Source of the DNA: Staphylococcus auricularis
GTDB lineage: Bacteria; Bacillota; Bacilli; Staphylococcales; Staphylococcaceae
Assembly (NCBI RefSeq): GCF_001500315.1
Contig: NZ_LLER01000010.1
Coordinates: 62,001-126,000, forward strand
DNA: 64,000 nt
Reading direction: 5' to 3'
The notes beneath the pieces are model-generated. The model saw only the letters and a list, made by a program, of their open reading frames with translations. It was not told the DNA's origin and did no database searches. The position numbers and the translations under genes are program-made. The number at the start of each line of letters is the position of its first letter. The stretch's first letter is position 1. This document shows, piece by piece, positions 17,086 to 26,451 of this stretch.

Positions 17086-17115
17086 CGCAGTTTAAATGAG
17101 AGAAGGAGGCTAATC

Positions 17116-18414
17116 GTGACGCAGATAGACTATGCTACAACAAAATTAAAAGAAGAAAAAGTATTTAAAGATCCAATTCATCGTTACATACACGTTGAAG
17201 ACCAAGTTATATGGGACCTGATTAAAACGAAAGAATTTCAACGGTTAAGACGTATCAAACAACTCGGTACGTTGTATTTAGCATTTCACACCGCAGAGCA
17301 TAGTCGCTTTGGTCATTCATTAGGTGTGTACGAAATTGTGCGTCGTATGATTGATGAATCTTTTAATGGGCGACCAGCATGGAACAATGACGATCGTCCA
17401 CTTGCCTTATGTGCTGCGTTACTTCACGATTTAGGTCACGGGCCTTTCTCTCATAGCTTTGAAAATATATTTAATACAGATCACGAAGCTTTCACCCAAG
17501 CGATCATTACAGGTGATACGGAAGTGAATGAAGTGCTACAACGGGTGGCACCGGACTTTCCACAACAGGTCGCTGATGTAATTAATAAGACTCATGACAA
17601 TAAATTAGTCATATCTATGATATCTTCACAAATCGATGCTGATCGAATGGATTATTTACAACGGGATGCTTACTTTACAGGTGTGAGCTATGGTCAGTTT
17701 GACATGGAACGTATATTGAGACTGATGCGCCCTTCAGAAAATGAAGTTCTAATTAAAGATAGTGGGATGCACGCGGTAGAGAGCTTTATTATGAGTCGCT
17801 ATCAAATGTATTGGCAAATCTATTTCCACCCTGTGAGCCGCGGGGGTGAAGTGTTATTAAGCAATTGCTTACATCGCGCAAAGCAACTTTATTTAGAAGG
17901 CTATGAATTCAAACGTTATCCAACTGATTTTGTTCCGTTTTTTGAAGAGGATATATCGATTGAACAATACATAGAGCTAGATGAATCTGTCGTGTTATTT
18001 TACTTAAAAGAATGGATTCATGAAGACGATGGCATTCTCAGTGATTTATCGCAACGATTTATCAATCGTGACTTGTTTAAATATCTACCGTTCGATGGTT
18101 CAATTATAACGATTTCAGAGCTCACAGATTTATTTGTTCAAGCAGGCATTGATCCAAATTATTATTTCGTAAGTGAATCTTTCTCAGATTTACCGTATGA
18201 CTACGATCGACCTGGCTCTAACCGTCAGCCGATTCACTTGTTGAGACGAAACGGCTCTATTCGAGAAATTAGTAGTCAGTCGCTCGTGATTTCTAGTATT
18301 ACGGGTATTAATCGCCAAGACTATAAACTGTATTATCCTAAAGAATTGATTGCAGACATTGAAGATGATCAAATTAGAAATGCAATCGTTGGGATACTTA
18401 ACGAATTGAATTAA
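17116..18414 (+). CDS. HD-domain phosphohydrolase (YwfO-like, dNTPase-related)
   Basis: A 432-residue HD-superfamily hydrolase related to dGTPase/SAMHD1-type enzymes. The metal site is built from H-x-x-x-H upstream (HTAEHSRFGHSLGVYE), the HD pair in LLHDLGHGPFSHSFE and a later Asp in SSQIDADRMDYLQRD. The GTG start follows AGAAGGAGG closely. Family members such as B. subtilis YwfO hydrolyse nucleoside triphosphates; the exact substrate here is not known. A 26-base gap separates it from the YwhD-like gene, so they may be co-transcribed. Confidence 0.87.
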   Translation: MTQIDYATTKLKEEKVFKDPIHRYIHVEDQVIWDLIKTKEFQRLRRIKQLGTLYLAFHTAEHSRFGHSLGVYEIVRRMIDESFNGRPAWNNDDRPLALCAALLHDLGHGPFSHSFENIFNTDHEAFTQAIITGDTEVNEVLQRVAPDFPQQVADVINKTHDNKLVISMISSQIDADRMDYLQRDAYFTGVSYGQFDMERILRLMRPSENEVLIKDSGMHAVESFIMSRYQMYWQIYFHPVSRGGEVLLSNCLHRAKQLYLEGYEFKRYPTDFVPFFEEDISIEQYIELDESVVLFYLKEWIHEDDGILSDLSQRFINRDLFKYLPFDGSIITISELTDLFVQAGIDPNYYFVSESFSDLPYDYDRPGSNRQPIHLLRRNGSIREISSQSLVISSITGINRQDYKLYYPKELIADIEDDQIRNAIVGILNELN

Positions 18415-18440
18415 CTTTTTACAGAGGAGAGGTGTATCAA

Positions 18441-18950
18441 GTGGCAGAGAATAAAGGCTTTAAATTTAATATTATAAAAAATGATCCGCTCGACGGACAT
18501 AAAGGGACAAATATCGGCTCAATTAGTTTAGATAATGTGGCACCTGTCTTTATCGATATTTTAAATGAAGACGTCTTTGTTGATATCGGTGGCATGCATG
18601 CACGCTCTGAAGTGGAAAAGGGTGTGAAATGGATTACCGATAAAGAAGCGGTTGAAGGTGAAGAAGCGAAACCGTACTGGTTGTGTTGGGTGACGACAGA
18701 ACGTGGTGAACAAGGCCCATACTATGCTGGACTCACTGCATGTTACTTGCTCGTGAATAAAAGTATTCGACGTGGATATAAAAGCATGCCTGAACACGTT
18801 AATATGATGGATAAATCGATGAAACATCGTTTTATCATTGACCACATTGGTGAAGACAACAAAGCATTATTAAAAGATTTCTTGAAAAATCACAGCCCAG
18901 AGATGTGGGAGAATTCAAGTGATGAATTGCATCAGCTTTTTGAATCGTAA
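18441..18950 (+). CDS. YwhD family protein
   Basis: A 169-residue protein. FNIIKNDPLDGHKG at the N-terminus and DIGGMHARSEVEKGVKW in the middle are hallmarks of YwhD. The GTG at 18441 fits the AGAGGAGAGG ribosome site 10 bases upstream; a GTG nine bases earlier lies too close. Function is unknown; the even distribution of conserved residues suggests a small enzyme. It is followed by 160 bases with no clear terminator before ywiB-argS. Confidence 0.85.
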   Translation: MAENKGFKFNIIKNDPLDGHKGTNIGSISLDNVAPVFIDILNEDVFVDIGGMHARSEVEKGVKWITDKEAVEGEEAKPYWLCWVTTERGEQGPYYAGLTACYLLVNKSIRRGYKSMPEHVNMMDKSMKHRFIIDHIGEDNKALLKDFLKNHSPEMWENSSDELHQLFES

Positions 18951-19110
18951 AATTTGAGTATAAGAAACAATTACACCTTAAATATTTTAAATTAGGAGCT
19001 GAGATGAACGAGGCCGTTACAGACCTTAATCACTAGATACCTACTGTGATGCGTTAAAGAAATATGGTATAATAAAATGTATTATTTTAAAAGATAAGGG
19101 TGTATTTGAC

Positions 19111-19524
19111 TTGGAAAATAATGTCCAGCTTCAAATTAAGCAAACGGTAAAGCAATTTGATGATAAACAGAAGTTTATGAACCGTACGGAAGGTGTATGG
19201 CAACAACGCGAGGCTGAATTCATTCGATATCAAGAACAAGTCGAAGAAGCACATGTGAATGTCACTGTGAAGATTGAATCAAGTGGAGTGAAAATTATCC
19301 GCAAAGGTGACATCAATATGAAATTACATTTTGTAGAAGGCGAAGATACGGTGACGTTATACGAATTAAGTGGTGCGAAGATTCCGTTGACCGTGCGCAC
19401 ACGTTCTATTAAACACTTTGTCGAAGCGGATGGCGGTAAACTGAAAGTCCACTATGATTTGTTACAAGCAGAGGAAAAGATGGGGACCTATCAATATGAA
19501 ATAAATTATAAGGAGATTGAGTAG
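19111..19524 (+). CDS. ywiB: DUF1934 family protein (YwiB)
   Basis: A 137-residue beta-rich protein with a lipocalin-like DUF1934 domain. It starts with TTG after AAGGGTGTATTTGAC and ends one base before the argS ATG (TAG-ATG), with AAGGAG inside its 3' end serving argS. The same ywiB-argS pairing occurs in Bacillus. Conserved features include VNVTVKIESSGVKIIRKGDINMKLHF and a C-terminal YQYEINYKEIE strand. Function is unknown; co-translation with argS is likely. Confidence 0.85.
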   Translation: MENNVQLQIKQTVKQFDDKQKFMNRTEGVWQQREAEFIRYQEQVEEAHVNVTVKIESSGVKIIRKGDINMKLHFVEGEDTVTLYELSGAKIPLTVRTRSIKHFVEADGGKLKVHYDLLQAEEKMGTYQYEINYKEIE

Positions 19525-21186
19525 ATGAATATAATAGATCAAGTCAAAGAAACGCTAGTTGAAGAAATTAAAGCGAGCATCCAACAAGCTCAATTGGCTG
19601 AAGATATTCCAGAAATTAAAATAGAGACTCCTAAAGATAGCAGTCATGGTGATTTTTCTACCAATATTGCGATGGTGCTTACTAAAATAGCGAAACGTAA
19701 TCCGCGTGAAATTGCGCAAGCGATTGTAGACCACCTTGAGGCGTCTAAAGCACACGTGAAACAAGTGGATATTGCTGGACCAGGATTTATTAACTTTTAT
19801 TTAGATAATAGTTACCTCACAGATATCATTCCAGAAGCGATAGAAAAAGGTGATCAATTCGGCCGTGTCGCTGAACGTAATGGTCAAAAAATCTTGCTTG
19901 AATACGTATCAGCGAACCCTACAGGTGATTTACATATCGGTCATGCGCGTAACGCTGCTGTTGGTGATACATTAGCAAATGTGCTCGATGCTGCAGGATA
20001 TGATGTCACACGAGAATACTACGTCAACGATGCAGGGAACCAAATTACGAAACTTGCGCATTCTATTGAAGCACGTTACTTTGAAGCGCTCGGTGATAGT
20101 AGTCATCCAATGCCTGAAGATGGTTATCACGGTAAAGATATCATCGCCATTGGTAAAGACTTAGCCGAACGTCAACCAGAACTTCGCGAGTTACCGGATG
20201 AGGAACGTCTAAAAACATTTAGACAACTTGGCGTAGATTATGAAATGGAGAAATTGAAAAAAGATTTAGCCGACTTCAACACACATTTTGATAATTGGTT
20301 TAGTGAAACATCTCTCTATGAAAATGGTGATATTGATGCAGCACTGAACAAGATGAGAGACCATGGATATATCTACGAGGCGGACGGTGCAACATGGCTA
20401 CGTACGACTGATTTTGACGACGATAAAGACCGTGTACTCATCAAAAAAGATGGTACTTATACGTATTTCTTACCAGATATTGCATACCATTATGACAAAA
20501 TTCAACGCGGTAACGATATCTTAATCAATCTATTTGGTGCCGACCATCACGGTTATATTAATCGTATTAAAGCATCCGTTCAAACATTTGGTGTGGATAG
20601 TGATCGCCTTGAAATTCAAATCATGCAGCTCGTGCGTCTTATGAAAAACGGTGAAGAAGTGAAAATGAGTAAACGTACAGGTAACGCGATTACGTTACGC
20701 GAAATTATGGATGAAGTAGGTAGAGATGCTGCACGTTATTTCTTAACTATGCGTAGTGCGGACACACACTTCGACTTCGATCTTGAACTGGCTAAACAAC
20801 AATCTCAAGATAACCCGTTATACTATGCACAATATGCACACGCACGTATCTGCTCTATTTTAAAACAAGCTGAAGAAAAAGGTGTCGCTTACGATAAAGA
20901 CGCTGATTTCTCACTGATTCAAAATGATAAAGCCATCGAATTGTTGAAAAAAGTAGCTGAATTCGAACCGACGATTGAAAGTGCTGCAAAACACCGTGCA
21001 CCACATCGCATCACGAATTACATTCAAGATTTAGCAGCGCATTTCCACAGATTCTACAACGCTGAAAAAGTCATCACTGATGATGAGGCTAAAACAAAAG
21101 CGCTCATTGGACTGATTGAAGCGGTTAGAATCACATTGCATAACGCATTAAATATGGTAGGGGTTACAGCTCCAGAATCTATGTAA
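19525..21186 (+). CDS. argS: Arginyl-tRNA synthetase
   Basis: A 553-residue class I aminoacyl-tRNA synthetase. The N-terminal tRNA-elbow-binding domain (residues 1-115) precedes the catalytic core with [15 protein letters not shown] (HIGH at 137-140) and [11 protein letters not shown], an intact KMSKS-type loop. The C-terminal anticodon-binding helical domain ends at [12 protein letters not shown]. Length is normal. It lies directly behind ywiB, with a terminator at 21208. Confidence 0.97.
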   Translation: MNIIDQVKETLVEEIKASIQQAQLAEDIPEIKIETPKDSSHGDFSTNIAMVLTKIAKRNPREIAQAIVDHLEASKAHVKQVDIAGPGFINFYLDNSYLTDIIPEAIEKGDQFGRVAERNGQKILLEYVSANPTGDLHIGHARNAAVGDTLANVLDAAGYDVTREYYVNDAGNQITKLAHSIEARYFEALGDSSHPMPEDGYHGKDIIAIGKDLAERQPELRELPDEERLKTFRQLGVDYEMEKLKKDLADFNTHFDNWFSETSLYENGDIDAALNKMRDHGYIYEADGATWLRTTDFDDDKDRVLIKKDGTYTYFLPDIAYHYDKIQRGNDILINLFGADHHGYINRIKASVQTFGVDSDRLEIQIMQLVRLMKNGEEVKMSKRTGNAITLREIMDEVGRDAARYFLTMRSADTHFDFDLELAKQQSQDNPLYYAQYAHARICSILKQAEEKGVAYDKDADFSLIQNDKAIELLKKVAEFEPTIESAAKHRAPHRITNYIQDLAAHFHRFYNAEKVITDDEAKTKALIGLIEAVRITLHNALNMVGVTAPESM

Positions 21187-21207
21187 ATCATGAATTATAA
21201 TTATAAT

Positions 21208-21239
21208 GAGCAACGGTGCTAATCTAGCGATCGTTGCTC
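21208..21239 (+). terminator. Terminator of ywiB-argS
   Basis: GAGCAACG and CGTTGCTC pair around a 16-base loop; ATTTTATATGG follows. Confidence 0.8.
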
Positions 21240-21290
21240 ATTTTATATGGATAGAAATTCACTAAAAATATAATGAAAGGGAAGCAAACG

Positions 21291-21926
21291 ATGTTATCGA
21301 CTGAAGCATTATATCAAACCTTAAAACAACATATGGGGCCTCAAGGGTGGTGGCCTGCATCTACGAAAATAGAAGTGATATTAGGTGCTATTTTAGTTCA
21401 AAATACGAATTGGCGTAATGCCGAACTTGCACTGAACGCATTGAAAGATGAGACAGATTTAGATCCAGATGCGATATGTAAGTTAGATGAAGCACAATTA
21501 CAGCAGTTAGTAAGATCGAGCGGTTTCTATAAGAATAAAGCGAAAAGTATCCATACCGTTTTAACATGGCTCCAGTCCTACCGTTATGACTATAAAGCAA
21601 TATCTGAAGCATATGGTGAGTCACTCCGCAACGCGCTACTTCAATTGAGAGGCGTGGGTGATGAAACTGCGGATGTGTTACTTGTTTACATTTTCGATCG
21701 TGTTGAATTCATACCAGATAGTTACACGCGTCGCATTTTCGCTAAGCTCGGCTACCCGGACACTGAAAGCTATAAAAAATTTAAGAAATATATCACACTG
21801 CCAGAAGATTTCACTGCACAAGATGCCAATGAATTTCATGCATTGTTAGATAATTTTGGTAAAAATTATTTCAATGGAAATGACACAGAACGATATACAT
21901 TTTTAGATCCATATTTTGAAAAATAA
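21291..21926 (+). CDS. Endonuclease III-like HhH-GPD glycosylase without Fe-S cluster
   Basis: A 211-residue HhH-GPD superfamily DNA glycosylase. The hairpin-helix-hairpin reads LRGVGDETADVLL; where endonuclease III has the Schiff-base lysine (GVGRKTA) this protein has Glu. The catalytic aspartate is kept in FIPDSYTRRIF. The C-terminus lacks the four-cysteine Fe-S motif. It is therefore probably a monofunctional glycosylase or binding protein of the Nth-like subfamily. I start at the ATG at 21291, spaced well from AAAGGGAAG; an earlier ATG at 21273 has no ribosome site. Confidence 0.8.
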   Translation: MLSTEALYQTLKQHMGPQGWWPASTKIEVILGAILVQNTNWRNAELALNALKDETDLDPDAICKLDEAQLQQLVRSSGFYKNKAKSIHTVLTWLQSYRYDYKAISEAYGESLRNALLQLRGVGDETADVLLVYIFDRVEFIPDSYTRRIFAKLGYPDTESYKKFKKYITLPEDFTAQDANEFHALLDNFGKNYFNGNDTERYTFLDPYFEK

Positions 21927-22020
21927 GGCGCACTTATAACCTGGGAAATACTTTAAGGAGATGGCGCAACAGGGGCGGTTTTTGGTATGATAAAGTAAAT
22001 AACGTTAGAGGAGAAGATAT

Positions 22021-22902
22021 ATGAAACACAAAATTTTATATGTATTAATCGCATGTATCTTAGTACTTTCAGCATGTGGTGGTAATGATTCTAATGAACA
22101 ATCAAAATCTGAGTCATCATCTTCGGATGCATCCTATCACCGTATTATTTCATTGATGCCAAGCAATACTGAAATTTTATACGAGTTAGGATTAAAGGAT
22201 GACATCATCGGCGTTTCTACTGTAGATGACTATCCAAAAGACGTCAAAAATAAAGATCAATTTGATGCGATGGAATTAAATAAAGAGGCATTGCTTAAAG
22301 CGAAGCCGGATCTTATTTTAGCGCATGAATCGCAAAAATCGACAGCTGGTGAAACGTTGAAATCAGTTGAAGATAGTGGCGTGAAAGTCGTTTACATCAA
22401 AGATGCACAATCGATTGACGAAATGTATCAAACATTTAATCAAGTGGGAAAAGTAACGGGTAAAGAGAAAGAATCGAAAGCTTTAGTTGAGGAAACCAAA
22501 TCAAATATTAATAAAGTGATTGATTCAGTTCCGGAAAATGATCAGGGACAATCGGTATTTATGGAAGTTTCATCAGAACCCGAAATCTACACATCAGGAA
22601 AAGGGACATTCTTCGATGATATGTTAAAACAACTCAAAGCTGAAAATAGTTTCAGCAATTTAGATAGTTGGCAAAAAGTTTCGAAAGAAGACATCATCCG
22701 TAAGGACCCGGATGTATTAGTTTCGACAAGTGGGATGTCGCAAAAAGAATACAAAGACGTCATCGATAAACGCGGTGGTTTTGATCAAATTAAAGCAGTC
22801 AAAAATGATCACATAGAAGCAGTGAATGGTGATCAAATCTCACGCCCAGGTCCACGTATTGATGATGGTCTAAAAGCATTGAGAGATGCCATCTATGATT
22901 GA
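22021..22902 (+). CDS. ABC transporter substrate-binding lipoprotein, iron-siderophore/cobalamin type
   Basis: A 293-residue lipoprotein. The signal peptide ends in the lipobox LSAC with Cys19, followed by a Ser-rich linker. The mature part, starting near YHRIISLMPSNTEILYELGL, is the two-lobed class III (BtuF/FepB/FhuD-like) binding domain with a long connecting helix. Such proteins deliver siderophore-iron, heme or cobalamin to FecCD permeases. The next gene is such a permease, 144 bases downstream behind an inverted repeat. No ATPase is encoded here, so a shared ATPase elsewhere is needed. The ligand is unknown. Confidence 0.85.
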   Translation: MKHKILYVLIACILVLSACGGNDSNEQSKSESSSSDASYHRIISLMPSNTEILYELGLKDDIIGVSTVDDYPKDVKNKDQFDAMELNKEALLKAKPDLILAHESQKSTAGETLKSVEDSGVKVVYIKDAQSIDEMYQTFNQVGKVTGKEKESKALVEETKSNINKVIDSVPENDQGQSVFMEVSSEPEIYTSGKGTFFDDMLKQLKAENSFSNLDSWQKVSKEDIIRKDPDVLVSTSGMSQKEYKDVIDKRGGFDQIKAVKNDHIEAVNGDQISRPGPRIDDGLKALRDAIYD

Positions 22903-22966
22903 GTGCAAGCTAATATAAATTAGCTTCATCCTCGTTAAATTTTATAGGGACGAAGCAAGAGACGAA

Positions 22967-23024
22967 ACAAGGTTGGGACACACGTTTAGCACGTATACAT
23001 AAACGAGAAAGGTCTCAACCTTGT
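22967..23024 (+). repeat. GGGACA-type inverted repeat between binding protein and permease
   Basis: ACAAGGTTGGGAC (22967-22979) pairs with GTCTCAACCTTGT (23012-23024), with CGTTTA/TAAACG inside; ATTTTTAG follows. It can act as a terminator or attenuator, lowering permease expression relative to the lipoprotein. Confidence 0.7.
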
Positions 23025-23046
23025 ATTTTTAGTTAATCAGGAGAAA

Positions 23047-24006
23047 GTGAGTAAAGGTATGAGAGTTAAAATCATTGGCCTATGGATCGTTGTGTTAAGT
23101 CTCATTGTGATTTTAAGTTTATTTTGGAATATTGGTGATATGAGTGAGCCGTTAAATCAATCCATTTTATATCAAGTACGCATACCTAAGGTAGCACTTG
23201 CTCTACTCGCTGGCATTGGATTGACGATAGCTGGACAATTATTTCAGACATTGCTAAACAATCCATTGGCTGATAGTTTCACTTTGGGACTCGCCAGTGG
23301 TGCAACATTTGGATCTGGTCTAGCGACGGTGCTCGGGTTGAGCTTTGTGTTGATACCATTAAGCTCTATCGCATTTAGTTTAATCACACTTGCCCTTGTC
23401 TTAATGCTCACCACGATGATGTCGAGAGGTTATCCAAGCAAGACATTAATCCTTGCGGGGATTATGATTGGTGCGCTATTCAACGCATTTTTATATGTGT
23501 TAATCGTGTTTAATCAAACACGCATGAACCGCATCGTTAACTACATGTTTGGTGGCTTTGAGGCCGCAGAATATAATAAAGTGATTTATATTGCCCTTGT
23601 TTTAAGTGGTTGTCTGTTGCTTTTAGCCTTGATGATACATAAAATTAAGATATTACAATTAGGTGATTTATCTGCACAAGCGTTAGGTCTCAATGTCAAA
23701 CGTTTGAGCTATATCGTTTTAATTATTGCGTCTGTCATGACTGCAGTGATTGTAGGCTATGTGGGGATTATTGGCTTTATCGGTATGGTTGTGCCACAAT
23801 TAATAAGAAGGTACTATCGTCAGAGTAAATTGGGCGAACAAATGATATTAAATGGGCTCATCGGTGGTTCTATCATGGTGCTAGCTGATTGGTTAGGCAG
23901 TACGGTGATTTATCCAATTCAAGTTCCAGCAAGTATTATTTTAGCCTTATTAGGCATCCCAGTATTGTTCTATATTATGGTGACACAATCAAAAACATAT
24001 GATTAA
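23047..24006 (+). CDS. FecCD-type ABC permease
   Basis: A 319-residue permease with about nine to ten helices. Family landmarks are the N-terminal RIPKVALALLAGIGLTIAGQLFQTLLNNPLADSFTLGLASGA block, the LGDLSAQALGLNVKRL coupling loop that touches the ATPase, and GFIGMVVPQLIRR. It partners the lipoprotein upstream. The start is uncertain: GTG at 23047 is very close to AGGAG, ATG at 23059 rather far. A single permease gene implies a homodimeric membrane unit, as in BtuC. Confidence 0.87.
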   Translation: MSKGMRVKIIGLWIVVLSLIVILSLFWNIGDMSEPLNQSILYQVRIPKVALALLAGIGLTIAGQLFQTLLNNPLADSFTLGLASGATFGSGLATVLGLSFVLIPLSSIAFSLITLALVLMLTTMMSRGYPSKTLILAGIMIGALFNAFLYVLIVFNQTRMNRIVNYMFGGFEAAEYNKVIYIALVLSGCLLLLALMIHKIKILQLGDLSAQALGLNVKRLSYIVLIIASVMTAVIVGYVGIIGFIGMVVPQLIRRYYRQSKLGEQMILNGLIGGSIMVLADWLGSTVIYPIQVPASIILALLGIPVLFYIMVTQSKTYD

Positions 24007-24044
24007 AATCAACCTGATTCGGCTAAATAAGAAGAGGTAAGAAA

Positions 24045-24746
24045 ATGGAATTATCACATATTAAAGCAATTGTATTTGATTTAGAAGGGACTTTGTTAGA
24101 TCGGAAGAAATCGAGAGATAAATTTATCGAAGAACAGTTTGAACGATTTCACGATTATTTCATCCGTGTCCAATTAGCTGACTTCAAAAAGAAATTTATT
24201 GAATTAGATGATGACGAAGATCACGACAAACCTGAAATGTACAAAGCCATCATCAAGCATTTTCACGTAGATCGTTTGAGCTGGAAAGATTTATTTAACG
24301 ATTTTGAAATGCACTTTTACCGTTATGTCTTTCCGTACTATGATACGTTATATACACTAGATCAGTTGAATGCGAATGACTATTTAACTGGAGTCATAGC
24401 GAATGGAAAGTCTAAGATCAAACAGTATCGCTTACATGCATTAGGCATTGAGCATATGATCAAATATCTCACTACTTCGGAAATGGTAGGCTTTAGAAAG
24501 CCACATCCCAAGATCTTTGAAGATATGTTAGATCAGTTGGGTACTGCGCCCGAGGAAACAATGTATGTGGGTGATGATGCACTTAATGATGTGGCACCTG
24601 CACGTGCGATGGGCATGGTCAGTGTCTGGCATAAGCACGAAGATGCAGAAGTTGCGCCATTAGCCAATGAAGTCGATTATACGATTTCGACATTAGAAGA
24701 ATTAACACATATTTTACCTATGAGTGAGAAAGGAGAAACGCAATAG
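24045..24746 (+). CDS. HAD-superfamily hydrolase with altered motif I
   Basis: A 233-residue haloacid-dehalogenase-type protein with a helical cap inserted after motif I (about residues 20-90). Motif I reads FDLEGTLLD: the nucleophile Asp is present but the second Asp, the usual acid/base, is Glu. Motif II is IANG, without the usual Ser/Thr. Motif III (RKPHPKIF) and motif IV (GDDALNDV) are intact. DxE also occurs in enolase-phosphatase E1, so activity is not excluded. It is 2 bases from the next gene, forming an operon. Confidence 0.82.
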   Translation: MELSHIKAIVFDLEGTLLDRKKSRDKFIEEQFERFHDYFIRVQLADFKKKFIELDDDEDHDKPEMYKAIIKHFHVDRLSWKDLFNDFEMHFYRYVFPYYDTLYTLDQLNANDYLTGVIANGKSKIKQYRLHALGIEHMIKYLTTSEMVGFRKPHPKIFEDMLDQLGTAPEETMYVGDDALNDVAPARAMGMVSVWHKHEDAEVAPLANEVDYTISTLEELTHILPMSEKGETQ

Positions 24747-24748
24747 CT

Positions 24749-25567
24749 ATGGAATTATTTAAGACACAAGACGGAACAGTATTGAATTACCAAACAATTG
24801 GTGAGGGCGATGCAATTGTCATGATTCATACGGCTTTAGAAAACTACACCGTATTTCATGAAATCGCACCAGTGTTTGCAGAATCTTATCAAGTTGTACT
24901 CATTGATTTAAGAGGTCATGGCTACTCTGATAGACCGCATAATATCTCTTTCAAAGATTATGCTTCTGATATCAAAGAGTTATTAGACCATCTCTATATT
25001 GATCGCTGTGCCTTATTAGGGCATGAAATGGGTGCCTCTATTGCGGTTGAATTTGCGGCGACTTATCCAGATATCGTAGATGCGATGACACTCGTAAACC
25101 CTACGACATTAGAAGATATGTCTACTTCTGAAAGACTCTATCGCAAATATGCATATAAAATTCGTAATTGGGCCATCGATGATCAATTGAAGTTCTTAAA
25201 TAAAATGCTTTATTATTCTAAACGTAAAGCGAAAAAATTCCTTAAACATGTAGAAGAAACGAATACGATTGCTACACGTGCAGAATTACTCGCTGTGCGA
25301 AACTCATTTAACAACAATCACATTACGACTTATCTCGATAAAGTCGTTGCGCCTACGTTAATCATTGTGGGTGAACATGGAGAACGTACGACAGTATTAG
25401 AAGCAAAAGAACTCAATGACTACATGACGCATGCAGAGACGAAATTTGATGTCTTCAATGAGTCTGGATTATATCCATTTGCAGAAGAAAAAGATCACTT
25501 CAATAAAGTTGTGGGTGACTTTTTCCGCGAAACATATCAAACAGCTGAAAAAGCTAGTCAACATTAA
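24749..25567 (+). CDS. Alpha/beta-hydrolase fold protein lacking the catalytic triad
   Basis: A 272-residue alpha/beta-hydrolase-fold protein. The fold is evident from LIDLRGHGYSDRP and the nucleophile-elbow region ALLGHEMGASIAVEFA, but the elbow has Glu93 where Ser is expected. The acid position (IIVGEHGER) has Gly211 and the histidine position (NESGLYPFAEE) has Leu241. All three triad positions are changed, so ordinary esterase activity is unlikely; a binding or regulatory role, or different chemistry, is possible. It directly follows the HAD gene, and the pairing suggests a joint function. Confidence 0.8.
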   Translation: MELFKTQDGTVLNYQTIGEGDAIVMIHTALENYTVFHEIAPVFAESYQVVLIDLRGHGYSDRPHNISFKDYASDIKELLDHLYIDRCALLGHEMGASIAVEFAATYPDIVDAMTLVNPTTLEDMSTSERLYRKYAYKIRNWAIDDQLKFLNKMLYYSKRKAKKFLKHVEETNTIATRAELLAVRNSFNNNHITTYLDKVVAPTLIIVGEHGERTTVLEAKELNDYMTHAETKFDVFNESGLYPFAEEKDHFNKVVGDFFRETYQTAEKASQH

Positions 25568-25741
25568 AAATTGTAATAAAATATGTGTTGAGTAAAATGC
25601 CGTGGTTAAGGGGCTGAAAGAACGGCAGAGTAAACAGTCTTATAAAATATTGTAATCTTCTTGTAACATCACTGTTAATTTAGTAACAAATATAGTACAA
25701 TGGGGTTAATCATTTGAAGCACGTAAAAGGAGAGAGTGTTT

Positions 25742-26245
25742 ATGAAAAAAGTCGTTGCAGCAGTTTTAGTCACTGGACTTGCGTTTACAGGTTTAAGTGC
25801 CCCTAGTGCCATGGCGGCTTCTGGAAATACTATGCAAAGCGTCAAGCAACTTCAACAAGACGATGATACGCTAGAAGGTGTGACGTTAGGGCAATCTATT
25901 GAATCCGTGTTAAAAGGGCAAGATAAATCTGCTTATTCATTTAGACCAGATGGCAAAGAACATTACTATGAATTTGAAAAAGACAACGGTACATTATTAG
26001 TGACTGCCAATGGTAAGAAAGATCACGGTAAGGTGACACATATCTCAATGAGCTATAAATCAAATGGGCCTACGTATAAAGCGGTTAAAAAAGCAGTGAG
26101 TGATAATGCAGTTTACCGCGAACATTACAATAGCGTCAGTGGTAACTTTGGCTATATTGAAGATAACAATGTAAGCTATCAATTCGGCTCAGATTCACCT
26201 GATGATACACGTATTAAATTATATCGTATAGATATTGAAAAATAG
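25742..26245 (+). CDS. Secreted protein with Sec signal peptide, similar to S. aureus SA0570
   Basis: A 167-residue protein. The signal peptide MKKVVAAVLVTGLAFTGLSA..AMAA with an AxA site near residue 25 is clear, so the mature protein of about 140 residues is exported. The ATG at 25742 fits AAAGGAGAGAG; a GTG two codons earlier lies inside that site. The mature part has LEGVTLGQSIESVLK, resembling a small secreted staphylococcal protein at the same locus (SA0570 of S. aureus, identification from memory). No enzyme motif is visible. A terminator follows at 26272. Confidence 0.75.
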   Translation: MKKVVAAVLVTGLAFTGLSAPSAMAASGNTMQSVKQLQQDDDTLEGVTLGQSIESVLKGQDKSAYSFRPDGKEHYYEFEKDNGTLLVTANGKKDHGKVTHISMSYKSNGPTYKAVKKAVSDNAVYREHYNSVSGNFGYIEDNNVSYQFGSDSPDDTRIKLYRIDIEK

Positions 26246-26271
26246 TAGTTGAGAATCCACATCTCACTCAA

Positions 26272-26303
26272 GTCGGTAAGTATAAATTCATATACTTATC
26301 GGC
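26272..26303 (+). terminator. Terminator of the secreted-protein gene
   Basis: GTCGGTAAGTATA and TATACTTATCGGC form a 13-pair stem with one wobble and a 6-base loop; TCTTTTCTTG follows. Confidence 0.85.
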
Positions 26304-26451
26304 TCTTTTCTTGATATGATAGAGAGGTATATAAGAATCATGTCATGAATGAAAGTAGAAAATAAGGTGAGTGCATAGATTGGAACTCATCTTAAGGTAA
26401 TAGATGGTAAGCATGACCATAAGCACAGAAGGGAGTGAGCATATATAATCT

